Below, piece by piece: positions 9,936 to 22,280 of a DNA stretch of 64,000 nucleotides. The translations under genes were made by a program, and so were the position numbers. Source of the stretch: Chara braunii (Eukaryota; Streptophyta; Charophyceae; Charales; Characeae). The stretch is taken from the NCBI GenBank assembly GCA_003427395.1, contig BFEA01000007.1:6281059-6345058 (forward strand). The letters are read 5' to 3'. How positions within the stretch are numbered: the stretch's first letter is position 1; each line of letters starts with the position of its first letter. Below the pieces are notes generated by a model. It searched no databases. It worked only from the letters and a program-made list of their open reading frames with translations, and was not told where the DNA came from.

Positions 9936-12590
9936 GACGGGCATCGCTTCCGCCGTTTCCCAAACTTGATTTTCCTCGCGGCGTCAACATTCGTTGGGAC
10001 CATCCCAAAGCTTTGCTTTAAGTAAATATTCGGATTCGCCAAGTCTGCTCTAGTTCTCACTCTCTGTCTCTCTCTCGCGCGTGTTACAGCACCGGCAGAA
10101 CGCATCTGGTCGCAACCCCGTCCCGAAACATGGAGAATTGTTGTGCATATGCCTTCGGAGGGGCATTATGCATGAACATAACCAGAATTTTGACTAAGTT
10201 AGCGCATCTAAAAAGTGACCGCGCGCACGTGCGCCGGTGTGCATTCGCGAGGGGTTCATCTTTGATTACGTGCAGCTGCACCGATCCGCGCGAGGGAACT
10301 TCAATGCACTTTCCCACATTAGTGCACTCTCTCTGCCCTTGCACTCACTTGTCTACAATTGCCATCTGTTCTCTCTTTCGCTCGCACGCACGAGCAAGAC
10401 CTCTCTCAGCGTAGCAGCCCATTCCCGCTAAGGCTCCGCCGCTCCGCACAACTTCTTCTCCCCCGCAAGCAACTCCTTCCCCACGTGGAAGCTCTTTCCT
10501 TCACATGCCGGGCGATCTCGCCTTCTCGTTGACGATCGCTATCTCCTTCACACTCGCTAGCTCTCCTCCTTTCCCTCACGTCGAGCTCTCTTGTTCTCGC
10601 TGGCCATCCCTCTCTCTTCGGGACGTTCCTTCTCGCTCCCTCTTTCCCATAGTCGCGCGCGGGCCGGCGCGGCACCTCTCTTCGTTCGTGCGCAGTCCCG
10701 AAGATTCCGTGCGGACTTTCCCCTCCACTTGTTCTCAAATCAGCTCTTTCACTCTCGGCATCTTTCTCCTCTCGCTCTCTTTTGCTTGAGCCAATTCGCC
10801 CTTGCGTGCTAATCCAATCATCCGCGAGCAGCACTGGTAATAGTTGTGCTCCCCTCGATGTTTCTGACTTCGTCGCGTTCTCTTCGTTGCTTGTTGGCTG
10901 AGACATTTAGCACTTGGATCTTGATGGACTTTCTCTGTTTGCTCGATGTACTTAGTCTACTTGCTTAATGTACTTAGTCTGCCTGGTTAAGGATAGTTGC
11001 CTCAAAAACCCACTTAGCAGTTCGCACTTAGCACCTCGAGACTGTTGAACGTTATCTCTTTGCTCAATGCACTAAAGCATAATTGGCTCATTGCGCTTAG
11101 TCCCAAATACCGTCTTCCCTCGAATAGAACGCAGGGTCACACTATAGTTATATCCCGACTGATAGTTGTTCCACGTACAGGCACCACAATCGTACAATAG
11201 TTGTCTCAAAAGGGCCTAAAAAACCCACTTGTCGCGCTCCCACACTCCTTGCTGCAGCTTCGAATCACGGCATGCAGCTGCTCTGGCTCCACGCAGAGTG
11301 CTTCGGCCTGTGTGTAGCTTTTCTACCTTTGTGCGACTCGAAGATCCCATGCTCAATCCGCACGCAGTGTGGAGTCTACGTGAGCGGCTTGGTTCTCCGC
11401 AGTAGGATGCCAGCCAATCTGCGCCCACGCAGTTTGATCAACCCATCTTCCTTCTCCGCCCGTGGTACGTAAACTGATCATCTAATAAGTCGTGCCCAGG
11501 CGGATCTCGCTATGGCACCTGAATTTCGCCTCTTGATTGACTTAATCCACTCACCCATCAACTAGTTCGTTCGCTGATTGATTCCTCCCTTTGTAATTGA
11601 GTTCTATTGCTGGAATGCAACCCCTGTGCCTCGACCGGATCCCCCGACCATGCCCTATCGGTGCACTATTGCACCTGCTCGCTGGTGGGTATGCCGCAAC
11701 AGGTACGTTCCAAACGCTCGAGATTGGGACTCGTCCGCCAAGGGACCAACGCACTTCCTCGTGCCGACACGAGTCCCCCTTAAGCCTGTACTGGTGTGCC
11801 AGCCCAGTACGCCTTTCTTGTGCACACTCCCGAAATCCCCCCAATTCATGCCCAGTTGGGCTTATATAGTTTGTTGGGGCCGGTTCATATGCCTCAACCG
11901 TGGCCTCAACATCCCAAGTGTCGAGCGTTGTCGAGAAACTTGCAGCGCCCCGATACCGAGCCTCCTGCCAAACCTTCGTCTGGGCCTATTTGGTGCCCCG
12001 AAAAGTGTACCATCAGGAAAATGAGTGGCCTGGTACCGGACCTTAGTCTCCACCCTTGATTTCGGTGTCCCGACCTAACTCCCTTCAATCGGTCCACCGT
12101 GGTAAATTAGGGCAACTGCCATTAATATTTCGGGGCCCCATCTCATCCCTCAGACTCTCGATCCTATCGAAAACGGACGAACTCAACGACGTGGTGGCCG
12201 AAGACTCACCATACTTCGACAGGAGGCCCGACGTAACTCTTGAGATACCTTCATCCCGTAATTATAATTCAACAACGGTTGCGAGTTCAAGTCACCCTAT
12301 CAGTGTACCACGATTCAACATTAGAATTGCCTGCCTTTATTGAAATAATAATTTCTTCGGTTACCGTCGAGTCTCGGAAAAATTACCCTCATTGGCCCGT
12401 ATTTTCCCATAATCTCGCCTGAGCTTGTTTTTTTCTGTATTGTCCATCCCCTATCAGTCAACTGTCTCCCGTCTGCTCGGTCCGCAAGGTGAAAACAGTC
12501 GGGACAGGTCACCACGTAAAATCCGACCGTCAACTGTAAGACTTCGAGTTTATCTCACCACTTGTGGAAGTAGAATCTTCTTTCGCTCTT
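9936..12590. other. No gene recognised (2.6 kb)
   Basis: The DNA is C/T-rich on the plus strand between about 10370 and 10830, with short imperfect CTCTCT and CTCGCG blocks. Frames of up to 166 codons on either strand have compositional bias typical of low-complexity DNA (Ser/Arg/Glu). Between 11570 and 12050 several overlapping frames of 60-150 codons exist in both directions, and none shows a domain. I see no promoter or RNA gene. Confidence 0.6.
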
Positions 12591-12594
12591 CCGC

Positions 12595-14982
12595 TTAGTC
12601 GACTGAATCAATTTGATAAATGCTAAAGTACCCCCTTCTTTCAATATTAGGATTTTGAACTTCCGAGGTTTGCCTTCCCCGTTCACGAGCGTTCTTATAC
12701 TCCTCCCCTTCCTTTTCCAGCCAATCAACGAGGCTACCCAAGGAGTAACCTATATCTACTAAAGAGCATCGTTTACTCCTCGTACTATCATAGAGGTCAA
12801 AGATAGTGCGATAATTAGTTAGGAAAAATAACAAGCCAAAACTAAAATTGCATTTGCAACACCAACAGTGGTAAGTACGAGCATATGTAGACACCAAGTT
12901 GAACAGCAAGAGGAAAATAAGAAATAAGTCTATCCTCCCGTCTCGTGCCTCGATCACAAATTGTTATGCCGCGATCCAATTCGTAGTCCTGACCGAACTC
13001 TTGCTCCTGGATTTTCTCACGTTAATATCGAATCCTTTCTCTTGAAACCTCTTCTCAAGTTCTGATATCTTCTTAAATCTCCTCGACGTGCTTTAAGGAT
13101 CCTCAGCATCCTCGATAAACTTCATTTGCACTACGACCTTTTCATCACCCTCTTGGTGAAATGCGAGTCGACTCTCACCTTTTTGACCTTTCAAACGGGT
13201 TTCAACTAATTCTCTTACACTGCATTTACTTATCAATGCACATCCATTCTTTCTGAAGTCCTCAATATCATTCGTAGCTATCAGATTTGGGTTCACTGTT
13301 ACCTTGAGACAATTCTCAACATCTTTTTCAAGTATATCCATGATCTCAAACAGTTGAGCAAACTCATAGCCGACGCCCGGCTCGACAACCTCAAACAGTT
13401 GGGTAAGCTTATAGTCGACGTCCTACTGGACGGTCTTAAACAGATGTGCAAGCTCGTAGTCGACGTCCGACTCGACGGTCTCAAACAGATGGGCAAGCTT
13501 GTAATCGATGTCCGACTCGACGGTCTCAAATAGTTGAGCAAGCTCACAGCTAACGTCCGACTCGACGGTCTCAAACAGTTGCGCAAGGTCATAGTCGATG
13601 CCCGAATCATATAAGACTTTCGATGTTTGTGAAATTTCGGTGTTTACAACAACGTGGAAAAAACATTTCCCATATTGACCTTCTAGCCACTTATCTTGGG
13701 TATCTTTAGTACCTTTCAAGTCTTCGCATTTTTCATCTATTGTTATCATCTTCATTGTCATGGTTGTCTCTTCAATAACCCTCAGTTCTTCGCCCTTCGG
13801 CAAGACATCAATGTCGAAGATAATATCATCGGTCCTATCTTTACTCGATTATCCACCCGCTTCCTGAGTACACACTAAAGTATCATATGAATCTTCCTCA
13901 CTACTCTCAAACCAAATGCTTGAAAACTCAATCGTCAGACTATCATCTGCATTCAAACCCTTCTCAAACCGGATCCTCGACACCCAAATTTCTCCCTGCT
14001 TTGCCCCTTGTGTTGTTTTTGTTGTAATGTCAATATTCATCTTCGTAGAAGGCCGACACTGTATATCGTTCTCATCATTTGTCCATTCTGTTTTTCTCCT
14101 CTCATTGAGCTCGATGGTTTTTTCAAGATTTTTTTCTCGTATGTCTTGAGACTCTTGTTGTGAAGGAACCTTCAACGATTTCGCGCTTCTTCGAGGTGAA
14201 ACATTCTTCATTCTCTTCATCCTTTCTAGCTCAACCCTTAGGGTCTTAATCTCTTCGAGAGACTCTCATTCTTTCCTATCCGATATCCTTCATTTTTCCT
14301 CTTTTTCTCTACATCTCCAATGCCTATCTCGAGAGTTTCCTCCCTTACCGTCATCCTTCGTCCAGTCGTCGTGATTTCCTCTTTTCCATCCTCCACTATT
14401 TTTTCTTGCTTTATTTTCTTAGGCGACCGAAACTCTCTTTCATCATCACCGACTTGTTTTTCGAAACAACTTCTAGGTACTCCTTCCCCTTGTTTCTCCA
14501 ATACCTCAAGTACATAAGATATGGTATTTCGTTTTTAGTTTACAAAGCCAACGCCTTCGTCTGAGCGAACGACAGTCTTGTAGTAAGCATGCTTTTCATA
14601 ACAAACTCTTTTTTTCTCGATAGGTAGAGTCCCTACGAATATAGCACATCATTCTAACTCATCGAGAAACCCATTTCATATCAATGGTGAGGACGCCTTC
14701 TCAAAACGTCTTGCAAATGCAATTAACGTCTCTCATTCCTTTTTTTTCATCTCCTTTAAGTCCTCGACCGAACGCACAATATCGTCGCAAGCAAAATTCC
14801 AAGACAACCGTTCTCTGAAAGTTCTCCACCTTCCATCTTCGGGTATAGCAGCACACACATCTTTGTTTAGTTTGGGATCCGTTGTAGGGTCTAACCCCGT
14901 TAGCCTTTCGAACCTGTGTCGATCCCACTGCGGGTCCCATTTGGCTCGACCCACACACGCTCATGCTCAGGGTGTGGGCCAT
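12595..14982 (-). pseudogene. Decayed coding locus of unknown function
   Basis: Minus-strand frames read head to tail with only a few stops. The 14954-14733 piece has W-D-P-Q-W-D-R-H-R-F and W-R-T-F-R-E-R-L. The 14732-14502 stretch continues with three stops. The 14501-14238 piece is Lys/Glu-rich. After one frameshift, a single frame runs from 14220 to 12595 (about 540 codons) with only four in-frame stops (near 13850, 13424, 13094 and 12965). This frame is highly charged, contains an in-frame 15-residue repeat at 13345-13610, and ends in a hydrophobic stretch plus a basic tail. Such long persistence in one frame is not expected of random DNA with this composition. I do not recognise the family. 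It could be an old host gene or a retroelement accessory gene. Confidence 0.45.
13345..13612 (-). repeat. 45-bp in-frame coding repeat, about six units
   Basis: The 45-base unit (core GTCCGACTCGACGGTCTCAA on the plus strand) repeats about six times and is a multiple of three. On the minus strand it encodes a 15-residue unit with consensus L-A-Q-L-F-E-T-V-E-S-D-V-D-Y-E, probably amphipathic helix. Outer units are more diverged (F-E-V-V-E-P-G-V-G-Y). One unit has Q-stop where the others have E-S, which breaks the frame. Confidence 0.85.
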
Positions 14983-16100
14983 TCGTCACAGGGTCAACCC
15001 CACCTAGTGCTTTGAGATGGATGGACGTGGACCATCGAGTAAGAGAGCTTTGACATTGGGGATGTAGCTCAGCCGTCACGCAGGGTGGTAGTCTCGCAGA
15101 TCCTTCACATGCACAGTTTACTGGATTCTCTGTTGTGTTTGCAGGCAATTGCTCCTTCGAATGCTAAAGCAGTCCAGGAGGTCTTTTGAGATTTCTCTTC
15201 TTTTATGCGTAGGCTAAGCGCCATCCTTATGCCACACATCCTTTCCCTGACACCATGATCCTATGACTTCATCGAGGCTGAATTACTCAGCCCCCCCCAT
15301 TAGTCGGTCTATGAGTTTTAGCATTTTATGCGTCAAGTTCATAACTTCCACCAATAGCCCTTAGTCTTTTCGGGTTTCCCATCCGCATTCAAAGGGCAAC
15401 ATCACACTTCAACCATTCAAGACGCCACTCCCTTCTCATTTCCATCCTCATCCAAGATTTCATATAGGAGGGTCTCATCCATAGACAGGGTTTGGGTCAG
15501 TCATCCTTTTAGCCTTTGACTATCCTTTTCTCTTTCCCTTGCCGGCATATCCCGGGCCCAAGCCAGCTCAAGGCGTCCCAAGGCTACTTACCTGTAAAAT
15601 CGAACACAATTCAAAGATCAATACAATCCCCTATTTGGGGTCAACATATAACCCTTCCCACATGCCTGACTTTCCTTTTTTCTCCTTGGGTTCCTTCCAT
15701 TTCCTTTCCTTTGCTCAGTCAATCCATCCTCTTCTCTTAGTCACACAGTCATGGTTTTGCTTGAGTCAATTCACCTCGCTTCCAATAACCACTTCTCTTT
15801 TTAGTCCTCTTGGGACTAACCTACTCCCAATCTCACAAGTGTTTGTGTTCGCAACACTTCTCACATCCTCAAGAGCTTCGTCTTTGCTTCTTGGTGGCAC
15901 AAGGGACCGACAGTCCTTCCCTTGCCCTCTTTCTCCACCAAGCGAGGTCAATTTCCTTTCATCGTTTTTTCCTTGACAACGTAACAAGTGAGTGAGGGAA
16001 GGGTTAGTCACATGCCTAGAAGGAAGGAAGAAGGAAGGTGATGGCTAGACTTAGAGCATGGGAGAGGCAGGTAAAACGACTTTTGCGAATAGGGAAAGAT
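14983..16100. other. No gene recognised (1.1 kb)
   Basis: No frame of note. GGGGATGTAGCTCAG at about 15058 matches the 5' end of tRNA-Ala including the box A region, but no anticodon arm or box B follows at the right distance, so no tRNA is called. It might be the decayed head of a tRNA-derived SINE. Confidence 0.4.
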
Positions 16101-16111
16101 AAGAGGGGATG

Positions 16112-16112
<1 letters not shown>

Positions 16113-16167
<55 letters not shown>
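16113..16167. repeat. (GA)n microsatellite
   Basis: About 27 uninterrupted GA dinucleotides follow GGGATGGGG. It is directly visible and has no sign of function. Confidence 0.98.
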
Positions 16168-16170
<3 letters not shown>

Positions 16171-16277
16171 TTAATCCTAATCAAGTCTTACCCCTACTTG
16201 ACCTACCGCCCTACTTGAAGCCTTCCCTTCTATCCGTCACCATACCCAATCCCTTGAACAAGGCGTGGTCCGACCAA

Positions 16278-16832
16278 TAAGATGGAGGAAGATGAAGGCG
16301 AGGTGGTTGGCTGTGATGGATGAATGAAGAAAGTGGCGATGGGAGGCGAAGTGAGGTGGTTGGCTATGGTGGGATGAATGAAGAAGATGGAGGTGAGAGG
16401 TGAAGCGAGGTGGCTGACTATGGTGGATGGATGATGGAGATGGAGGAGGAAGATGAAGTGAGGTGGATGGCTATGATGGAAGGATGAAGAACAAGGGGGT
16501 GGGAGATGAAGTGAGGTGGCTGGCTATGGTGGATGGATGATGGGGATGGAGGAGGAAGATGAAGTGAGGTGGATGACTATGGAGGATGAAGAAGATGGTG
16601 GTGGAAGATGGAGTGAGGTAGAGGCTATGGTGGATAGATGAAGAAGATGGAGGTGGGAGGTGATGTGAGGTGACTCGCTATGGTGGATGTATGACGGAGA
16701 TGGGGGAGGAGGATGAAGTGAGGTGGATGACTATGGTGGATGGACGAAGAAGAAGGGGGTGGGAAGTGATGTGAGGTGGCTGGCTATGTTGGATGGATGA
16801 TGGAGATGGAGGAGGAGAATGACGTGAAGGTG
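16278..16832. repeat. 53-bp purine-rich minisatellite
   Basis: Units of about 50-54 bases contain GATGAAGTGAGGTGG, then CTATGGTGGATG and GATGGAGATGGAGGAGG. About ten copies run from 16278 to 16832, with two alternating sub-types (GGCTGGCT versus GGATGACT), suggesting growth as a dimer. No conserved frame. Confidence 0.9.
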
Positions 16833-17575
16833 GTCCGGTACCCCTCCTATTTCCCCAAGTGCGGGCCCCGCCTTTCCGAGAGTTGCCCCGTACTCCGGAT
16901 CGTCAGAAAACCCAGTCTTAAAGAAAACAGACTTGCACAGATACAAAAAAATAGATTTGCACAGTACACAGATTGCATAAAAAATTTACAGATTTTGGTC
17001 GCTTTTCCTGGAGAAGGGAGAGCCAAAAAATACAGATTTGCATTCGGCGGCCCGGACGGTGTCGGATGCCCACGTAGCTCGATGGGCCCTTTGTTTATAC
17101 CCTATGGAAGACCCCCATAAAGTTTGGTTGGATTCCGTCGTCGGTTGCCCCAACTTGCCTTTTTTGGGCATCGCCTGAGGCTCTAAGCGAACAGTTCGGG
17201 GAAGTCCATTTTCCGCTTTTGTAGGAAAACGGACTCAGATGGCCTGCAGATTTTGCAGGCCATCTCTCTCTATGCCTATGATATGAGGTCTGTGAAGTAA
17301 CAACCCTCATACCCCTATTTTTGGTGGAGTTGGCTACCGGTTTCCCGGACCACACCGGCGCCTTAGCCTCTTCCGCACCGGCCTTTGCTTCGGGGGACCA
17401 GCTAACGGTTCTCAGTAGCAGCAGCAGCCCGGCTTGGCCACACATCAACAGGAGCAACAGCAGAGCCTTCCTTACTAGCAGCAGCATCCGCAATAGCAGT
17501 AGCAGCAGTAGTAACAACCCTCTGCCTACCTTCCTTTTACCTCGTTCGATTAGAGCACGGGGGGGGGGGGGGGGG
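16833..17575. other. No gene; CAG/TAG-type trinucleotide stretch
   Basis: The stretch 17410-17515 is an imperfect run of CAG, CAA and TAG-like triplets that on the minus strand would give a Leu-rich run, most likely a decayed trinucleotide microsatellite. A run of about 17 G precedes an assembly gap. No domain is seen in the overlapping minus-strand frame. Confidence 0.6.
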
Positions 17576-17620
17576 NNNNNNNNNNNNNNNNNNNNNNNNN
17601 NNNNNNNNNNNNNNNNNNNN
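17576..17620. other. Assembly gap (45 N)
   Basis: Forty-five undetermined bases directly follow a poly-G run. TAGAGCACGGGGG occurs both before the gap (17551) and after it (about 17639), so the flanks may be a collapsed or duplicated repeat and local spacing should not be trusted. Confidence 0.99.
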
Positions 17621-17699
17621 GCAAAATCGGGATTCAAATAGAGCACGGGGGAGGCGAACTACTGCAAACGCAGTGCCTGTCATGCTTATGCAGCAAAGA

Positions 17700-20540
17700 A
17701 GAGTATCCATGGATGAACCGGGATATTGCTAAATGGGAGATGAGTGACCTGAATAGTGTGACAGACTATAACATACATATGCAGCTATTGAGGCAACAAG
17801 GATTGATCTGGAACATCACCAAGTGGAAGATGAGTGAACTGCACAAGTGTGACTTAGACTAAACATACATATGAAGCTATGAAAGCAACAAGACTAAACT
17901 GGAACATTACCAAGTGGAGGATGAGTGATCTGCACAAGTGTGACTAAGACTACACATACACATGGAAGCAACTAGGATTGCACTGGAACATTACCAAGTA
18001 GAAGACGAGTGAACTGCGCAAGTGTGATTAGACCACCCATACACATGAATCTATGGAAGCAACAAGGATTGAACCGGAACATCACCAAGTGGAAGATGGG
18101 TGAACTGCACATGTGTGACAAGACTACACATACACATAAAGCTACGGAAACAACTAGGATTGAACCGCAACATCACTAAGTGAAAGATGCGTGAACTGCA
18201 CAAGTGTGACTATACTACATATACACATGAGATTATGGAACCAACAAGGATTGAACCTTCACATCACCAAGTGGAACATGAGTGAACTGCACAAGTGTGA
18301 CTGGGCTACACATATATATGAAGTCATGGAAACAACTAGGATTGAACCGGAACATTACCCAGTGGAAGATGAGTGAACTGCATAAGTGTGACTAGACTAC
18401 ACATACACATGAAGCTATGAAAGCAACAAGGATTGAACCGACACATTACCAAACGGAAGATGGGTGAATTGCAGAAGTGTGACTAGAGTACGCATACACA
18501 TGAAGCCATGAAAGCAACTAGGATTGCACCGGAACATCACCAAGTGAAGGATGAGTTAACTGCACAAGTGTGACTAGACTACACATACACATGAAGCTAT
18601 GAAAACAACAAGGATTGAACTGAAATATTATCAAGTGGAGGATGAGTGAACTGCAGAAGTATGACTAGGTACACATACACATGAAGCTATAAAAGCAACA
18701 AGGATTGAACGGACACAATACCAAATGGAAGATGGGTGAACTGCACAAGTGTGACTAGACTACACATACACATGAAGCCATGGAAGCAACTAGGATTGCA
18801 CCGGGGCATTACCAAGTGGAGGATGAGTGAACGGCACAAGTGTGATTAGACTACACATACACATAAACCGATGAAAGCAACAAGGGTTAAACCGAAACAT
18901 TATCAAGTGAAAGATGCGTGAAATACACAAGTATGACTAGACCACACATACACACGAAGCCATGAAAGCAACTAGAATTGAACCGGAACGTTAGCAAGTG
19001 AAGAGGAGTGAATTGCAAAAGTGTGACTAGACTACACATACACAATAAGCTATGGAAGCAACAAGGATTGAACCGGCACATCAACAAGTGGAAGATGAGT
19101 AAACTGCACAAGTATGACAAGACTAAACATGCACATGAAGCCATTGAGGCAAGTAGGATTGAACTGGAACATTAGCAAGTGAAAAATGAGTGGACTGCAC
19201 AAATGTGACTAAACTACACAAACACACACATGAAGCTATGAAAGCAACAAGGATTAAACTTACAGATTACCAACTGGAATATGAGTGAACTGCACAAGTG
19301 TGACTAGACTACACATACATATGAAGCCAAGGAAGCAACAAGGATTGAACCGGAATATTACCAAGTGGAGGATGAGTGAACCGCATAAGTGTGCCTAGAC
19401 TGAATATACGCATGAAGTTATGGAAGCAACAAGGGTTGAACCGGAACATCACCAAGTGAGAGATGAGTGAACTGCACAAGTGTGACAAACTACACATACA
19501 CATGAAGCCAAGGAAGCAACAAGGATTGAACCGAAAAATCACCGAGCGAAAGATCAGTGAACTGCACAAGTGTGACTAGACTACACATACACATGAATCT
19601 TTGGAAGCCTGAACAGACACATCACCAAATGGAAAATGAGTGAACTGCACAACAGTGACCAGACTACACATACACATGAAACCATGGAAGAAACTAGGAT
19701 TGAACCGGAACATTACCAAGTGAAAGAGGAGTGAACTTCATAAGTGTGACTAGACTACACATATACATGAAGCTATGAAAGCAACAAGGATTTAACCGGC
19801 ACATTACCAAGTGGACGATGAGTGGAGTACACAAGTGTGACTAGACTACACATACGCATGAAGTCATGAGTGCAACAAGGATTGAACCCGAACATCACAA
19901 AGTGGAAGATGGGTAAACTTCATAAGTGTGACTAATCTACATAGACACATGAAGCTATGTAAGCAATAAGGATTGAACCGGAACATCACCGAGTGAGAGA
20001 TAGGTGAATTGCACAAGTGTGTCTAGACTAAACATACACATGAAACCATGAAAGCAACTAGGATTGAACCGGAACATTACCAAGTGAAAGAGGAGTGAAC
20101 TGCACAAGTGTGACTAGACTACACATACACATGAAGCTATGGAAGCAACAATGATTCAACCGACACATTACCAAGTAGAAGATGATTGAACTGCATAAGT
20201 GTGACAAGACTACATATACACATGAAGCCATAAAAACACCTATGATTGACCGGAACATCACCAAGTGGAACATGATTGAACTGCACAAGTGTGTCTACAC
20301 ACACATGAAGCTATGAAAGCAACAAGGATTGAACCGGAACATGACAAAGTGGGAGATGGGTGAACTGCACAAGTATGACTATACTACACATACACATGAA
20401 GCCAAGGAAACAACAAGGATTGAACAGGAACATTGCGAAGTGGAGGATGAGTGAACTGCACAAGTTTGACTAGACTACACATACACATGAAGCTATGAAA
20501 GCAACAAGGATTGGACCAGAACATCACCAAGTGAGAGATG
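17700..20540. repeat. 91-bp satellite array, about 31 units
   Basis: The unit is about 91 bases: GAAGCTATGAAAGCAACAAG, GATTGAACCGGAACATCACC, AAGTGGAAGATGAGTGAACT, then GCACAAGTGTGACTAGACTA and CACATACACAT. About 31 units run head to tail. Because 91 is not a multiple of three, the repeating short minus-strand frames across it (Cys/Phe/Leu-rich) are artefacts. Units differ at roughly 5-20% of positions by eye, with two alternating variants (GAAGCTATG versus GAAGCCATG). Confidence 0.97.
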
Positions 20541-20800
20541 ATTGATGCATGTGAGTAAAACTTAAAGACATGCAAGGTATTCAAGGAAGCATCATTTTGT
20601 GAGAGATGAGGCATGCATGTGAGTGAGACTTGCTCAAATACCTGCAAGGAACTCAAGGAAGCAACAAGATTGAAATCAATCATCATCATGTGAGAGAAAC
20701 GCCATGTATGTGGGTGAGACTAGCTCAAACACTTTCATGGGACTCATGAAAGCAACCAAGATTAAAACGGATCATCACAAAGTGGGGAAATGGACGATGC
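20541..20800. repeat. Diverged edge of the 91-bp satellite
   Basis: Three loosely related units of about 80 bases (GCATGTGAGTGAGACTTGCT, AACTCAAGGAAGCAACAAGA, ATCATCATGTGAGAGA) continue the satellite but with a different right half. Divergence at the array edge fits unequal-crossing-over models, in which terminal units escape homogenisation. Confidence 0.65.
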
Positions 20801-21057
20801 AAGAGGCAAGGATTACCAAAATACTAACATGAGTGAAAACCAAAGTAACGATTTCTACCTAAGTGACGAGAGAAAGAGATAGTGAGGTGAGAGTGATTAA
20901 AACTGACTTTCGGGTCTGAAATCACCTGGAACAAAGTGACGATTTGTTAGGAAGTGAAGGAAATGGCTAATGTGTAGACGCTACTAATGGAGGAGCTTCT
21001 TCCCATCTTTTTTCTGTATTTGGGAAGCTTTAGTTTTGGAGGGAGAAAGAAAGTGAG

Positions 21058-21149
21058 GAGAGAGGAGAGAGGAGAGAGGAACAAATTAGAGGAGGAGGAG
21101 AAGAAGAAGAGGAAGAAGAAAAAAAAAAAGAATGAGAAGAAGAGGAAAA

Positions 21150-21219
<70 letters not shown>
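21058..21219. repeat. Purine low-complexity (GAG/GAA/A-rich)
   Basis: GAGGAGA repeats grade into GAAGAAGA and then about 60 bases of nearly pure A. Frames of Lys or Phe repeats through it are artefacts. Confidence 0.95.
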
Positions 21220-21220
<1 letters not shown>

Positions 21221-21831
21221 AGGAGCACTCCTTCCTGTTCCAACTCACCTCCTTTGGTCTCTTGATGTTGAAGGTCAGTCTTGATGAAACTCTCACTCTC
21301 CTTGCACATGCGTTGCCCCAACTATGACTTTCTTCTTCCTCAAACCCTCATCTCCCTCCTCTTTCAGTCTCTCCCTGGCTATGGCAAACTCCCACTGCCA
21401 AGACTATAGAGTCCTCCCCTCTAGGAGGGTTAAATGCGCTCCTCCAAACCTCTCTCTCTCTCCCACAGCCTAGTGGCTATAGTGGACCACCTCCTTGGGT
21501 CAGCATCAGTCTCACTAGCTCCAATGACCACTCTCACTAGCCTACAGTCTCCTCCAAAACTCCAAACTGACAGCGGTTCCCCTCCTCTCATTCCAAGTGA
21601 GTAGAGTGCTCTCATGAGCTCACTTGAGCAGCATGAACACTCCTCGTGCAAATGTGAGTGTGGTGGACTGTTCCGTCAGCTTATGTAGGTTGAAACCAGC
21701 ATACTGGTCAGCTCATGGACCTCTCCATGTGCCTCAACGTGAACCGAGGTACCCACATGGCCAAGTTTTACCACCAGGCCACTCTGGGGGCATACAAGCC
21801 TCATTTTGGCTAAGTACATGCTATGAATCCC
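21220..21831. other. No gene recognised
   Basis: About 600 bases of mixed composition with short overlapping frames on both strands and no recognisable motif. Confidence 0.55.
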
Positions 21832-22280
21832 CCCCGGAGGCGGCCATGTGCGGCCTAGGCCGCGGTCTGCGACCATGAAAAAAAAAACAAAAAAAACAAA
21901 GAATTCAAAAAATTCTGAAAAACAAAAATGTTATGCAAAACATATACTAAACAACTTTTGCCTTGGGGTCATATCCAACTACTTTACTGAATTTCAAATA
22001 AAAAAACACATAAGTTTCATAATATTTTTTTGAAAAAAAAAAAAAAAAACAGTTTTTGCCTCAGGAAAATTAGTTTTTGAATTTTTAAAATTTGAAGACG
22101 AAGTCAAAAAATAGAATAACAAATTGTGCAATTTAGATCTCGAAAAGATCTACAACCCTATATTTTTTGTCTTTTTTTTTTAGAATTTTTTTAAATCTAA
22201 ACAAATCCCTGAAAGTCACGGCCGCACCCAACCGCGGCCTGAGCCGCGGCTATCGTGATCACGGCCGCCCTCCGAGCTCG
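21832..22280. mobile_element. MITE-like element with GC-rich inverted termini
   Basis: The left end reads GGAGGCGGCC then AGGCCGCGGTCTGCGACCATGA. The reverse complement of the right end reads GGAGGGCGGCCGTG then AGGCCGCGGTTGGGTGCGGCCGTGA. These are imperfect inverted repeats of roughly 40-55 bases around about 340 bases of AT-rich DNA with A-runs and no ORF. This is the shape of a non-autonomous inverted-repeat transposon. A target duplication is not certain. It ends only about 15 bases before the 5' LTR of element 2. Confidence 0.5.

Noticed and set aside
15056-15115. tRNA-Ala-like GGGGATGTAGCTCAG
   Set aside because: Only the first 15 bases match; no anticodon or T arm follows, so no tRNA.
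17095-17646. Minus-strand ORF with poly-Leu
   Set aside because: Produced by a CAG-like triplet run and spans the N gap.
17700-20540. CRISPR-like regular repeats
   Set aside because: Units are contiguous without unique spacers; an ordinary eukaryotic satellite.
20947-21321. Phe/Lys homopolymer ORFs
   Set aside because: Translation of an A/GA microsatellite.
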